DNA from: Cyclina sinensis
Taxonomy: Eukaryota > Mollusca > Bivalvia > Venerida > Veneridae
Length of the DNA stretch: 64,000 bases
Direction of reading: 5' to 3'
Assembly: GCA_012932295.1 (NCBI GenBank)
Contig: JAAONU010000106.1
Span: forward strand, 1 to 64,000
Part shown: positions 48,736 through 61,485 of the stretch, one piece after another
Layout: every line of letters begins with the position of its first letter
How positions within the stretch are numbered: position 1 is the first letter of the stretch
Notes under the pieces: model-generated
Databases searched by the model: none
What the model saw: only the letters and a program-made list of their open reading frames with translations
What the model was told of the DNA's origin: nothing
Made by a program: the position numbers and the translations under genes

Positions 48736-50945
48736 ATGTTAGAAGACTTCAACCGAAACTGGATGACAGTCGTGTATCAGCTCGTAAGACCAGAGCAGCG
48801 TGTATCGGTATTTCTGAAACTTTGTTGGACGATTCCATATATGACGCCGAGGTTCATATTGAAAATTATAACATCTGACGCAAAGACAGGAATAGGCATG
48901 TGGGTTCTATGTGCATCTACATACGAAGTGATTTAGCATTCAATCCAAGAGTTGATCTTTTACATGATGATCTCGATGAACTCTTACTCTCAAGGCCGAA
49001 GCCAATCTTGTGCGGGACTTTTAATTTTATCGACCTCCTAAACAGACAAGCTTTTACAATGTTTTTATAAACTGTTTGTTCAAATACTGCACATATGGAA
49101 ACTATAATTTAAGGTGACTTTAATACTGATGTATCTAGGTGCGATAAAAAGTGTACTTTAGCCACTACTCTGAGACCTTTTATGGATATGTTTCACTTTT
49201 AACAATTAAAATGCTTGGGATTCTTTCAATTCTATATTTTTTGTAAGCTGTAAATAGCATAACACCAGTTAAACAAGTAAGTATAAAGCAGTGTATTGAG
49301 CCCTGTATTACACACGAAATTCTCCAGAGTATTAGTGAACGTGATAAATCTTTTCATGTTTACAAATAAGTCTATTGAAAACTAAGAGAAATTTAGACAG
49401 CTATGAAATAAATCACAGTACTTAATACATAAAGCTAAACAGGATTTTTAATGCTAAATTAGAAGAAAACAAGTCAGATCCTAAATCTCTTTGGAATGCA
49501 CTCAAGAACCTTGGTCTGCCATCAAAAAGTCTAAATTATCATCTTGTGCTAACACAGGGTTGGAATTGGGTGATACTGAAGAAATTTTTTTGATAAGCAG
49601 AAAGTATCTGAGGTATCTGAGAAATTTATTGTTTTTTTTACACAACTGTTGCTTCTAAACTGGTTGATAAACTACAAAAGTCTCTACACAGGTTTGGAAA
49701 GAATTTTGTCTTTAATTTAACTCACAAAAAGATGTCTGAGAATCAAATTTTAAAATACCTGACCAACTAAGTGTTAATAAATCTATTGGTTTGGATGGTA
49801 TTCCCTGTAAGTTTTTTTTCGAGATAATGGTTCTATTATAGCCTGTCCTCTTACTCAAGTCACAAATTTGTCCTTAATTCAAGGGGTAGTTCCTGAGGAC
49901 TTGAAATCTGCAAGAGTTGTTCCCACTTTTTAAGAAAAATGATAAAACTGATGTTGGCAACTACCGCCCTGTGTCCATACTCAGTGTTATCTCTAAGATT
50001 TTTGAAAGGGTTGTTTATGACCAAGTTGATTCATATCTAATTGATAAATATTTGTTGTACATGTTTCAGTCTGGTTTCAGAAAAAGATTTTCTACTGATA
50101 CTTGTCTCATTCATTTATCAGATTTTATCAAATTTAAAATGGATAACGGTCACTTTATAGGCATGGTGTTACTTGATCTCCAGAAGACGTTTGATACTGT
50201 GGACAATTCTATCCTTATGAAACTTGCAGGCGTAGGCTTTAGTCAAGATATTCTGCGTTGGTTCAGGTCATATTATTCTGAGAAGCAACAACTTGTAGAT
50301 GTTTCTAGTACCTTTTCTGAACCTTGTAAAATTACCTGTGGTGTACCGCAAGGATCAATACTGGGACCCCTTTAATTTTAAATTCATGTTAACGATATGT
50401 CCGCAGTAGTCAAAAACAAGCTGTTACTTTACGCCAACGACTGTACTATTCTGGTGTCTAGCAAGATTAGGGTACCTATTAAGAAAGATGTGACACAAGA
50501 TCTTGAAATGGTTAGTCACTGGTTGGTTGATAATAACTTGTCCCTACATTTGGTAAAAACTTTGTCTATTATTTTTGTTTCTAAGCAAAAACTCAAGTCA
50601 GACACGAACCTTAACATTACATGTAATGGATGGGTTAATAATTCAAGTATTTAGGTGCCATTCTAGAACAGAGTTTAACAGGTGAATCGATGGGTAGTTC
50701 TATTATCAAGAAGGCAAATGCCAGGTTAAAATTTCTGTATAGAAAACAGGCTTGTCTTACTGATCACACTAAAAAACTATTGGTGTTATCCCTTATTTAA
50801 TGTCATTTTGACAAAGCTTGTTCTTTCTGGTATCATGGATTAGCTAAATGTTTGAAAGACAAGCTACAAGTTACCCAGAACAAATTGGTCCGATTCGTAC
50901 TCAATTTGGAACACAGGTCACATATTGAGAGACAAGATTATTGAA
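48736..50945 (+). mobile_element. Degraded CR1-like LINE (endonuclease and reverse transcriptase)
   Basis: The 5' part keeps pieces of an endonuclease (RVSVFLKLCW, corresponding to the 'V..I.ETWL' motif, and a later YRPP-like block near 49030) with many frameshifts. The reverse transcriptase is partly open at 49917-50375: VGNYRPVSILSVISKIFERV, FQSGFRKRFSTDTCLIHLSD, VLLDLQKTFDTVDNSILMKL and CGVPQGSILGPL; it continues at 50397-50654 with LLLYANDCTILVSSK, in which the usual YADD is YAND. After that come NLVRFVLNLEHRSHI-like codons, and similarity fades by about 50945. It is inactive. Family placement is by motif memory only. Confidence 0.8.
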
Positions 50946-52805
50946 ATCAAAGCACTGATTATTATCGGATCCCCGATAGAAATATGTGAATTAAATAGTC
51001 ATCTTTATTTCAGTTTAAAGTCACATAAGTTGACCATTAAGCTGAGTCACGTAACTACTGCATCAGCTGTTTAAGTGATCAAGCATTTTGGCGTAATCAT
51101 GTATCAGACTGAATGCTCCTCCAGTTTTATTTGAAAAAAATCTCAGTTTGTATACAATACAATAAGATGAGACAGTATAACATAGCTGCACTATAAATAT
51201 TGTTAGGTCATTGACCTATGAGAGCAATTTTACAAGAAAAAAAAGAAAAGAGATAAATATAACTATCGCAGTAAGATAATATTACTTATAACATATAAGT
51301 ATAATAATAATAATATATTCTGTTTAAAGTATTTAAACACGTGTGGCTACCATTCTGTCGTAGGTCACGGGTTCTCATGAGAGTAACTTACAAGCTTAGC
51401 TTTTTTTAAAAAGCTAGCATTCTGACCGTTGACAAAGTAGTTTCAGCATTTCAGAAGTTTATGTACAATAGTGTAATACTTAATTTTGATGTATGCATGC
51501 ATACAATGGACTCACAGTTCTTATTACATGCTAAAAATTGCATAAAACTTTATTGAATACTATTGCCAAACTGTTACGTGCCGTCATTTTATCACGATTT
51601 TCCACATCTATATTTCACAAGGACAATGACAGACAACCCCTGGAGACAAGATTTTGATGCTAAAGTAAAGACCTTATCACTTGCCAAGTTCTAGCCTGTT
51701 TCAACACAATGTGCTCCAATGTCTGTGCACTGTGATTTTATCCAATGTTTGTCTCATGAGTTTTACATGTACAAAGCCCCAGGGCCGGGGGCAGCCAACT
51801 AAACGGCTAACTTTGTTTATGATAGAAGTCAAAAACATATGTTTTGAATTGTCAATTTATACATTTTTCTGCATTTTTGTCATGATTTACCGATATTAGC
51901 ATAAGATAACTAAAGCAAAAATATAATTTAAAAATGGTTTTATATCTCATATGGCACTTATCGTCAGAGGAAGTAGATATGTCTATAGATAATGTATATC
52001 CGGTCAAAATTGGGAACATGTTCTCCCTGATGTAACCACAGAAAAATACACTGCACTCGTAGGCTTCGGTGTTTTCGCTGAGCCGAAACGAAAGTGAAAA
52101 GGTATGCAGCTTGCAAAATATTTTTGCCTGTGTAAAGAGAACTTTTTATTTTATGCCTACCAATGAAATATAGGGAAATATCAGTGAGATAAAAGTGATA
52201 ATCCACTGTTTTGAATCAGTGAAATTACCATTTTGATAATACACTGTTTGGGCCGGAACTACTGCTTGATGAAACTTCAGGAATTTTCCCCACCAGGTAA
52301 ATACAAGAGAATCCGCTGTATTTCAGACTGTGACAGCGAGTGAAATTTATTTACCTTGTTAAATCCAATTATAATATTGCATTCCTGAGCCTAACTAGTT
52401 GTGAACAATGATGAAATTCGCCATAAATTATTTAAAATGTCTGATTTGTTTACATAACTCACATGGACAATATCCAATATGGCCGACTTTCATTTCAATT
52501 GATTGAATATTACTCGGTATTAATCCGCTTTTATAATTAAAGTATGTATGGCTAAAATTCAATAAATATTGATAAACTGTGTAGAGAAAAATAAATGTTA
52601 TTTGATGAAAGTGTATTCAGTTTATTTCAGCAGAAGTAAAGTTATCATATGTATTGGAGATTGTCTGCACTTTTTTTGTGCGGAGTAACCAAAGTACGCA
52701 TTAACTGATTTGGGCTCACCATGGGGAATTTATTGAAGGCCCTGATTAAAAATGTCATAAAATACCCATTTTTGACGTGTTGGCATAAAATAAAAAGAAA
52801 ATTTG
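50946..52805. other. No gene seen
   Basis: AT-rich. A weak fold-back with 'aggtaaata' and 'tatttacct' ends lies at about 52298-52360. No conserved frames. Confidence 0.4.
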
Positions 52806-52950
52806 TTTGTTTTTTAGTGGAAGATGGGAATTTATTTCATCTCGTGAACACCATATGTTGATATTTTCACTCGTGGCTGCGCCACTCGTGAAAATATCAC
52901 ATATGGTGTTCACTCGATGAAATAAATTCTCATCTTCTACAAAAACAAAC
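52806..52950. repeat. Fold-back palindrome 3 (about 145 bases)
   Basis: Nearly the whole segment is self-complementary around GGCTGCGCC at about 52879. The inner arm ATATTTTCACTCGTGGC is matched exactly by GCCACTCGTGAAAATAT, and the outer arms (AATTTATTTCATC, ACACCATATGT) by GATGAAATAAATT and ACATATGGTGT. It shares CACTCGTG and right-flank sequence 'tatcctct.tata' with the fold-back at 57066. Confidence 0.9.
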
Positions 52951-53469
52951 ATATATCCTCTATATAAATGAAATATTTTAACAACTATTTACAATAACGC
53001 TTTAAACTATACAGCAATCAAAGGGTTTATTTTCGGAGATTCTACAATCTTTTGTTAATATTCTGAATTTTAGATATTATTTTTGTAAACAATTTACTTA
53101 ACAGGCCTCCCTTTTTCGGGTATACATATTTGGTATAATAAGATTCTTAAGGTAAAGAAGTACAAAGAAACAACAAACACAATCACATAAAACACATTGT
53201 TATACCTCAATTTCATTTATAATGTAAATCTTCAATAGGCCACCGTGACATATAAGTACTGTCAGAAAAAAATTACTGTCGGAAAAATACTGTCACCCGT
53301 TACCATAGGTACGGAATGTTCGAAAATTATACTGTACCATTCGCGCATGCGCAATATCTATTTTTACATTTCCGTTGTAAACAGACGACAATAATGGCAA
53401 GCAACAAACGTTTTAAAATTTTAAGTTGAATAAAGTTGTTCATGGTTTGAATAGTTTTTCGGTATAATA
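52951..53469. other. No gene seen
   Basis: AT-rich; contains 'tactgtcagaaaaaaattac' and 'aatactgtcacccgttacc' (53258-53305), motif pieces like those of the next fold-back. Confidence 0.4.
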
Positions 53470-53626
53470 AAATAAATGTTACAATTCTGACAGGGTGACA
53501 GTAAAATTGTCAACTTGAAGAAATACTGTCGACCGAGTCTTCGCCTCGGTTGACAGTTCGCCGAGGTTAACAGTATTTCCTCAAGTTGACAATTTTACTG
53601 TCACCCTGTCAGACATGTAATATTTA
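53470..53626. repeat. Fold-back palindrome 4 (about 157 bases)
   Basis: CTGACAGGGTGACAGTAAAA then TTGTCAACTTGA (53488-53519) is matched by the complement ending CACCCTGTCAG (53611). The outer arms continue as 'aaataaatgttac' and 'gtaatatttat'. The centre has CGACCGAGTCTTCGCCTCGG and a second CGAGG repeat. Confidence 0.9.
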
Positions 53627-55034
53627 TATACTATACAGTTAAGATAAAGTTTTTTTTCTATCATGTATAAAAAATTATGTTATACACATTATTCTTATCG
53701 TAAAGATTTAATGTAAATCTCCAAATTGTAAGTTAATTGTATGTTATTAATTTAGTTCTATTGTATCTCAGTCATAGTTTTCATTATTTACACAGTTGAA
53801 GTAGTTCAGGTTGTAAGTAGTATTCATGAAATTGCTTAATCTAATTATACTGAAATGTTTTAAATAATATGGTTTTAAATATTTTTGTCGATGTTCTTGA
53901 AAGATTTAAAACTCAATATGTAGCGAAACTCATCACCTATTTCATAACATGTATCTCTACGGAGATGGTATTTCCTATCTGGTATTGGTATACTATGCCA
54001 TCCGCCTACTTCGACTGGTAGCTGATGACTCTGTGCACGAAAGGCTGTAAAATTTCTATTATAATAATTAGGAAGTATGTGAAAACACATATTCATTTCA
54101 GAAGTTTTTGAATTACCTATAATTTGTTCTTCCTCTTGATATTGATACTAAGTCATTCCATGTCTGTAAATATTGATCATTGATTTTTTGTTTGCAGCCT
54201 TATGGGAACTATTTCCTATCCATTTCCTGCTGTTGTTGCCATATGTTACTAAAACCATTTTTTTACTAAATTCTGTATTCAATTTAGCCACTTACAATTC
54301 TATACACCCTTGCTACTGAACCCTTTGATAATAAGATACATATTGTTTGAGAGTTAATTATTACTGAAATCAATTATTTTACTCAAAAAGATAATCATTT
54401 TACTTTCAATATCCATTTGAAGTGACTTTACACCAACTTCTCCATAAATCATATGTGATAGTGTTGTTTTCTTTAAATTTAGTGTATTTTTAGGGATTTT
54501 AACTGAATATTTTCTAGGTTATAATTATTACTATATCCCAAAATTTCACATTCATAAATGAATTGGTTTTATTGTTTTATTGAATAACTCAATTTGAAGC
54601 TCAGTTAGTAAATTTAGTGTTCTGATTTTCTTTAAAAGTGAAAATATAGCCTTATTTGATTGTTTAGCTAGACGTTTGTTTTTGCAGAGACTACATTTAG
54701 ATCTTGATAAGTACAGACCAAGATATTTATATTCGCTTGTAATTTCCAGAGAAATTCCTTTAAATTTATATTCATTTTTGAAAGTGTATTTCTTGAACCA
54801 AAAGCAACAACTTTTGTTTCACTGATATTTTTCTTCCAATTTCCATTGTATACAGTAATTTTCAAAAGCATTAAACATGTTTAACATATTTATTAGACAA
54901 GAGCGATCAGTGATCACATGTGTCGCCCAATGATTGCAAATTAAGCAGTTATATTGAGGGGCGATTGGACAGTTTGTTGGAAATGTAAATTGAGGTACTG
55001 ATCAATCCTGTAAAATTTCATTCAAATTGCAATT
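53627..55034. other. No supported gene
   Basis: AT-rich. The minus strand at 54096-53875 has a 73-codon frame with VEVGGWHS, faintly like the GGWYKP of B4GALT exon 2, but the rest does not align. Another frame at 54871-54668 has no recognisable motif. Confidence 0.4.
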
Positions 55035-55430
55035 AGAAGTTTAAGAGAAGTAGTCCGGACAACCTTTAAAAATAAAAACCATGAAAAGGCCATAACTGAC
55101 AGTTTTTGAGGAGTAGTCCTGACAAGTTTTGTGACGGACGGACAGACAGACGACGGAGAAGTGATCCCTATATTTCGCGGCTACTTTGTAGCATGCGACA
55201 CAAAAATCATTCACGGACCAAAACACCTTTTTTATTCAAGGACCATAACTCAGTCAAAATCATTCCACCGAAAAATCGGTTAAATATGCGCAAATATTTA
55301 CGGTACCGATCATTCCTGTAACATTTTATTCAAATTGCATAAGTAGTATAAGAGAAGTAGTCCGGACAACCTTTAAAATAAAAATCATTAAAGGGCCATA
55401 ACTCTGATAAAATCATTGAACTGGGGAAAT
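55035..55430 (+). repeat. Dispersed repeat, two diverged copies about 310 bases apart
   Basis: 'agaagtagtccggacaacct' occurs at about 55044 and 55352, each followed by 'ttaaaa.aaaaa.cat.aaa' and 'ggccataact'. Between them are 'gtgacggacggacagacaga' and related sequence. This is the usual style of bivalve dispersed repeat. Confidence 0.65.
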
Positions 55431-55439
55431 GCCGATGGA

Positions 55440-55679
55440 AAACTCATCACAACAACAATTACTGATATTTAGTTTAGACTCATTTATTTTACATCGATTG
55501 CGATACAAGTTATTACAACTTAGATTCATCACGCTCGATGACTGCTTCCTGGGTTCCATACCAGTATTCGCGCAGCGTGGAGGAATGTGAAGATCGTGAG
55601 AGAATCTCGCCACGGACGGGATTCGAACCCGCGACCTTCGGATCCGGAGCCCTGCGCTCTACCCCTAGACCACGGTGCC
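55440..55679 (-). mobile_element. tRNA-derived SINE (minus strand)
   Basis: The head (55679-55609) reads GGCACCGTGGTCTAGGGGTA then GAGC, with T-arm GCGGGTTCGAATCCCGT: clear Pol III A and B boxes. The acceptor stem has two mismatches and the anticodon stem is poor, so it is not a normal tRNA gene. A body follows (about 55600-55450) whose distal part, 'tttacatcgattgcgataca' on the plus strand, recurs at 61429 as 'tttacatcgattgggaagca'. That shared body shows it is a repeat family. Confidence 0.75.
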
Positions 55680-57065
55680 TTTACTGATCATCCAATCACA
55701 GCGAGGCAGTTTCTCAGGTATACCTTTCAATAAAACTGCGTCTTGCAATCTTCCCGCAGCCAGAAAAATGTGCCTTGGTGGCGCTAAAGTTGCTTTGTCG
55801 TAATTGTCGCTCCGTTGCTATCGGAAATCTTCCCAAAATTTTTTTCCTAACCGCTTTTCCATTTCGTACACAGAATGACAATAGAATGACACTGTTGACA
55901 GGTTAAAGGCGGAGTTGGAAAGAAACACATTGGGCGGCCCTTGAATTGTTTTTTGACAGGTGTACCGACGAGTCTCGTTCTTTAGCTAACAGTGTAAACT
56001 CTAATCAGTTTTGCAAGCGGTAGTATGTTCCTGACATATTTTGTCTTATGTCAAATAAACGGTTGACAGTTTTTTTCTCACTTAATCGACATTGTCTTCA
56101 TGAACATAATTATGTTGGTAGGAACTGGTAGAAGTAGTTGAATGATCCTACTGTCACAAATGGCGATATGTTATTTTTAGACAGCTTGAAAATACCTAAC
56201 TGCTCTAAATGGTCAGACAATTAACCCATTTACCCGCACAGTTATTTATTTTGGTCGCTATATGCCGTCCTCGTATAAGCCGTTGTTGCTAGTTTGGAGG
56301 AAAAATGATCACCAACAACCTTTACTCAAGTTTTGATTTAATGTGTTTTCAAATTTCTTTTATTCTGCAATAGTTAGTTTCTACAAGAGGCCCAACAGGT
56401 TTTGTAAGGGAATAGTTTGAAAACAATACTTCGATCCAGATACGATATTTTTATTAGATGTAAAATTCATTCTCATTAAAAGTGTTTTCAATCTTTTTCC
56501 TATAATCATATATACAAAATAGTTTCCATGTATGGTTTATATATCTTCACCAGAAGCTAAAACTAAACATAATACGTGATAGGACTTGCAAATAATCAAG
56601 CCCTACTGAAATACGATTTTTAAACAGGTATGAAAATTGACTTCAGTTCATACCTGCTGTCTCAAAATTGTCAGCAAAATGACTCAGTAAGGTTGATCAT
56701 TTTCATGTTTTTCTTATGATCGTTTAAGGCTGTTCAATGAATTCTTTTTTAAAGCCTATGGTTGACAGCAGCATATGTCAACACTTTAGGGTAAAAATCT
56801 ATTGGTAGTATTCAATTTTTCTAAACAAAAATGTCATATCGTTTTGCGTGACGTTATATGAATATTTGTTTAATCTTCTAATTCCTTGTACTGTAGCACC
56901 TCAAGTAATAAACAGATTAGTTATTTGTGGTAATGTTCTAAAATTAAGATTGCCGATGCGAGCAACAAATAATGAAGTACGGAAAAACGTCAAGTGTAGA
57001 AGTAATGAAGCAGGCTCATTATATGTCAGATTATGAAGTCTTAGGTAAAGTTTGGTTTAGTTTTG
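55680..57065. other. No gene seen
   Basis: AT-rich with no conserved frame, repeat array or RNA recognised. Confidence 0.4.
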
Positions 57066-57149
57066 TTCACGAGTAAGCATCAGATGAAATATTTTCACGA
57101 GTGGCGCAACCACTCGTGAAAATTTAAAAATCTGATGCTCTCGAGTGAA
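57066..57149. repeat. Fold-back palindrome 5
   Basis: TTCACGAG..GCATCAGAT and ATTTTCACGAGTGG on the left pair with CCACTCGTGAAAAT and ATCTGATGC.CTCGAGTGAA on the right, around a five-base CGCAA loop. It is related to palindrome 3 by the CACTCGTG core and right flank. Confidence 0.85.
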
Positions 57150-57639
57150 ATAAATTTCCGATCATACTCAGAAAAAAAAACAAATATCCTCTCTATATAT
57201 TTTTTGCATGTTTAAACAATGCTGAATATGATGAAAATGACAATACCCGTACTTTATTTACAAATCTTTTTGTTTCCGTTATTTCGAGTAGTCAAATACT
57301 TACTCTTGTGACAGATAATCGGTGAACTGATCGAGTAATCATAAAGCGGTTACTCGTTGACATCCCTACCTAGAGGTAAAAGGAGTCTGTGTAAATATTA
57401 ACTTGCAAGTTTAGTAAACATATTTACAACTATACTGGAAGGTGAATTTTCATTTATACATGTCTTAGAAGTGAAAGAAGTTTCTCTTACTTTTAATTTA
57501 CATGATCGGAGAGCATTCAATGTTTGTTTTGGCATTTATCTGAACAATCAAGCATCTTGATCATTTTGATCACTATTTTTACTTTAGTTTGAATATGACT
57601 GACAAAGTTTAAGCTCAGCGTTCAGTATGAACAGTAAGT
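57150..57639. other. No gene seen
   Basis: AT-rich spacer between fold-back 5 and the 47-bp minisatellite. Confidence 0.4.
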
Positions 57640-59115
57640 GTCGAGATTAAAGTATTGATAATACCACAAAGAGTAAAACAGGGTATGACGGGATTAAAAT
57701 ATTGATAATATCAAAAAGACTAAACCAGTATATGCCGGGATCAAAATAATGATAATACCAAAGAGTAAAACAGTATGTGCCGGAATTAAAATACTGATAA
57801 TACTACAAAGAGTAAAACAGTATGCGCCGGGATTAAGGTACTGTTAATACCACAAAGAGTAAAACAGTAGTTACCTGGATTAAAGCATTGACAATACCAC
57901 GAAGAGTAAAACGGTATGTACCTTGATTAAGGCACTAAAATACCTCAAAGAGTAAAACAGTATGTACCTGGAATTAAGCACTGATAATACCACAAAGAGT
58001 TAATCAGTATGTACCTGGATTAAGGCACTGATAATACCAAAAAAATTAAAACAGTATGTGCCGGGATTAAGGCACTGATAATACCACAAAGAGTTAATCA
58101 GTATGTACCTGGATTAAGGCACTGATAATACCAAAAAAAATTAAAACAGTAGTTGCCGGGATTAATGTACTAATAATACCACAAAGAGTTAAACAGTATG
58201 TGCCGTGATTAATGTACTGATATAACCACAAAGAATAAAACAGTATCTGCTGGGATTAAAGTACTCATAAAACCAAAAAGTTTAAAAAAGTATGTGCCGG
58301 GATTTATGTACTGATAATACCACAAAGAGTAAAACACTATGTGCCGGGATTAAAGTACTGATAATACCACAAAGAGTAAAACAGTATGTGCCGGGGTTAA
58401 AGTACTGATAATACCACAAAGAGTAAAACAGTATGTACCTGGATTAAAACACTGATAATACTTTAAAGAGTAAAACAGTATGTGCTATGACTAAAGCACT
58501 GATAATACCTTAAAGAGTAAAATAGTATGTGCCGGGATTAAAGCACTGATAATACCACAAAAAGTAAAACAGTTGTGCCGGGGTAAAAACACTGATAAAA
58601 CCACAAAGAGTAAAACAGTATGTAGCTGGATTAAAGTTCTGATAATACCTCAAACAGTAAGACAGTATGTACCTGGATTAAAGCACTGATAATACCACAA
58701 AAAGTAAAACATAATCTACCTGGATTAAAGCACTGATAATACCACAAAGAGTAAAACAGTATGTACTTGGATTAAAGCACTTACAATACCACAAAGTGTA
58801 AAACAGTATGTACCTTGATTAAAGCACTAATAATACCTCAAAGAGTAAAACAGTATGTACCTGGATTAAAACACTGATACTACGTAATACCACAAAGAGG
58901 TAATCAGTATGTACCTGGATTAAAGCACTGATAATAACACAAAGAGTAAAACAGTATGTACCTGGATTAAAGCACTGATTATACCTTAAAGAGTAAAACA
59001 GTATGTACCTGGATTAAAGCACTGATAATACCTTAAAGAGTAAAACAGAATGTGCCTTGATTAAAGCACCGATAATACCATAAAGAGTAAAACAGTATGT
59101 GCCTGGATTAAAGCA
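57640..59115 (+). repeat. 47-bp minisatellite, about 31 units
   Basis: The unit is AGTAAAACAGTATGTACCTG then GATTAAAGCACTGATAATAC then CACAAAG (47 bases). There are two main variant groups: TGTGCCGGGATTAA, mostly in the first half, and TGTACCTGGATTAA, mostly in the second. One unit near 58870 has a 'tacgtaatac' insertion. It is not related to the 31-bp arrays. Confidence 0.9.
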
Positions 59116-60418
59116 AGGTGATCTTCTTGAATATTCTGTATGATCAAGTCGTGTAACTCTAAAAGATTATAGTTCAAATCGGGCATAATTGCTTTTACTC
59201 TTGCTGGTACCATGGATTTCCTCAGTGGAAACAAAACGGCTTATGCCATCCTTTTATTCTGAACTAAGACACTTAAGTATTATATGCCAGAACAATAATC
59301 TAAATTTGTCTTCCTAAACTTGATTAAAGTCAAATTTTGAAATTTACTTGAAGTGACGTTATGCAAATTGTCACCAACAAATGGCTTAGAGTCTAATTAC
59401 AATACTTTTCTTGCAACGATTCTCATTTTAAGAAGTGAAAATGTTGGGTTATGGGAGTATTGAATGCAACAACCGGTGAACGACATTATTTCAACATTTA
59501 TAACATCTACTGTCTCTATGCCTTTTTAACCTGTCTATACACTGAAAGTAAACAGCAAAATGTGATAATTGTGAACGCCATGGTAGTGTCATCATCGTCA
59601 GGACCTGCTCTTCCAAGCCCAGAAAGAAAATTTAGACTTTTATAAACATTAATATAGCTATCATTGCTCTTTCATTTGACGTGAATTATGAAATACGGCA
59701 ATTCCAAAATGCCATGGCTTGACTTTTGACGTTGAATACTTTTCCCAAGCTGATGACATGCATTATTACATGAATTTGAAATGCGTCTGGACAAATTTCG
59801 CGTGAAATCCAATAAAACCACTACTACAACACTTAAATCGCGATAGACGTCAACTGTGACCATTCAGAGCAAGATATTCGCGACTTAGAAACTTATGTAA
59901 TTTGTAACAGCTTACTATTAATTTTCGCCAGTGAAGACACACTTTCCCTTACATCTGTGTTTAGAAATGAGCCACCACAGAGGTGAATTTTATAAAACTT
60001 GATAGCCTCATAGAACATATGTGTGGCATGGTGCTTTACAATTATCGGTATCCTATCGTCTTATACTGATATATTATTTACATACGCAACATAGCTGAAC
60101 GTTAGTGATGAAAAAAAAACTTACGCGTATCTATCAACCAGAGACCATAAATGACACTTGTCCATTCAAAATGAGATTATCTACTAAAGAACTGAAATAT
60201 GCAGTTGCTTCATAATATAAAGTTTTTTTCATTCCAGCTGTATTAATAGGCTACACCATTCTACTAAGAGCCTTACATTTCAGTTGTAGCAGTAATGTAT
60301 ACCATTCCACTTACAGCCTTGCATGAACACTGATTCAAACTTCCTGATCGACAGAAGTCTGAATATATCCTTATAAATATCATCAGTTAATCTCAGACGA
60401 ACAAACGAATTTCTTCTT
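59116..60418. other. No gene seen
   Basis: AT-rich; two short frames (59451-59645 + and 59672-59863 -) have no motif, and no splice or protein evidence supports them. Confidence 0.4.
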
Positions 60419-60614
60419 AAACTGAAGGTATTTCTGATTAAAATGGTTACTTTACCTAATTTCTATTTAAACTGAAGGTATTTCTGATTAACATGGTTAT
60501 TTTACCTAATTTCTACAAAAACTGAATGTATTTCTGATTAAAATGGTTATTTTACCTAATTTCTACAAAAACTGAATGTATTTTTGATTAAAATGATTAT
60601 TTTACAAAATTCTG
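60419..60614 (+). repeat. 50-bp tandem repeat, four units
   Basis: 'actgaaggtatttctgatta' or its 'actgaatgta' variant starts at 60421, 60471, 60521 and 60571, exactly 50 bases apart. Confidence 0.9.
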
Positions 60615-61119
60615 AACCGGGCCTATCACAAAGTCCGTTGCATTTTACCGCTGCCAAGCGTCTGTGCAATATGTGATCCACGTGTCTAAGTTTTACTAAT
60701 AGTTACTTTTTTAAAAATTATTACATTAAACTCATCACACATGGGGGAAAAGATATAAGAAGGGAGGGTATCCTGATTCTCTCTGTTTATTGTTTTGTCC
60801 GAGTTGTTGTCCCTGTTGGAACCGTTGTTTCAAATTCCCCTGAAAGGCATAGCAACCACGTCAAATATACGCATGATTATTAAATTGTATTTACCGCGTT
60901 AATAGCTTTTTCAAGTACTTTTTTTCTATAATTATTAAGGGGATTAGGATTTGTTCATATATATCATTTTAATATAAAAAAAACTGAGATAAATGTAACT
61001 GCTGTATTGATCATTTCTTACTATATACATTAGTGGATCATAAAACTTATCAGTTCTCAATGATGTTGTCGGTCAAAACTACTCTTTCAAACATGAAAGT
61101 TCGTAACAGACAGCTCCAT

Positions 61120-61180
61120 GACCACCCTGAGCGGTAATTCGAGCGCAGGTCCTCCAACACCTCGCTTTACTAACTGAGTC
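61120..61180 (-). repeat. Degenerate tRNA-like sequence (minus strand)
   Basis: Reversed, it reads TGACTCAGTTAGTAAAGCGA (A-box-like) then GCGCTCGAATTACCGCTC (B-box-like) at tRNA spacing. It fits a decayed tRNA or SINE head; a functional fold was not found. Confidence 0.4.
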
Positions 61181-61399
61181 AAAGAATCGATTCCCTGACG
61201 CAGTTGTCAGAGGTTGTATTTATATAAAGACCGGTGTGTGTCACTGAACCGTAACACACCCTCTCTTGAGAAGTCATCATTTATGATAACAAATGATAAG
61301 TCAGAAATCTTGTATTACTTAGTCCAGGACGAATCCCCATCTTGCGCAGATGAAAGTTCGCCACAGACATACATTACCTCTTGGGGGCGGGATTAGTTT

Positions 61400-61485
61400 G
61401 TGTTTAAACTTATCAATTTTACATCGATTGGGAAGCAAGTTCTTGCAACTTATATTATCCATTCTCGATGACCTGCTTTGTAATG
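61400..61485 (-). mobile_element. SINE body fragment, same family as 55440-55679
   Basis: 'tttacatcgattgggaagca' then 'agttcttgcaactta' and 'attctcgatgacctgctt' match the body of the SINE at 55490-55550. The tRNA head is missing. Confidence 0.6.

Noticed and set aside
53875..54096. Frame with VEVGGWHS, possibly another B4GALT exon 2
   Set aside because: Only the VGGW residues agree; the IIPYR and RYMHP segments are missing and no splice sites fit.
55609..55679. Possible functional tRNA gene (anticodon near CCG)
   Set aside because: Two acceptor mismatches and a poor anticodon stem, and it is attached to a body repeated at 61429, so it is a SINE head.
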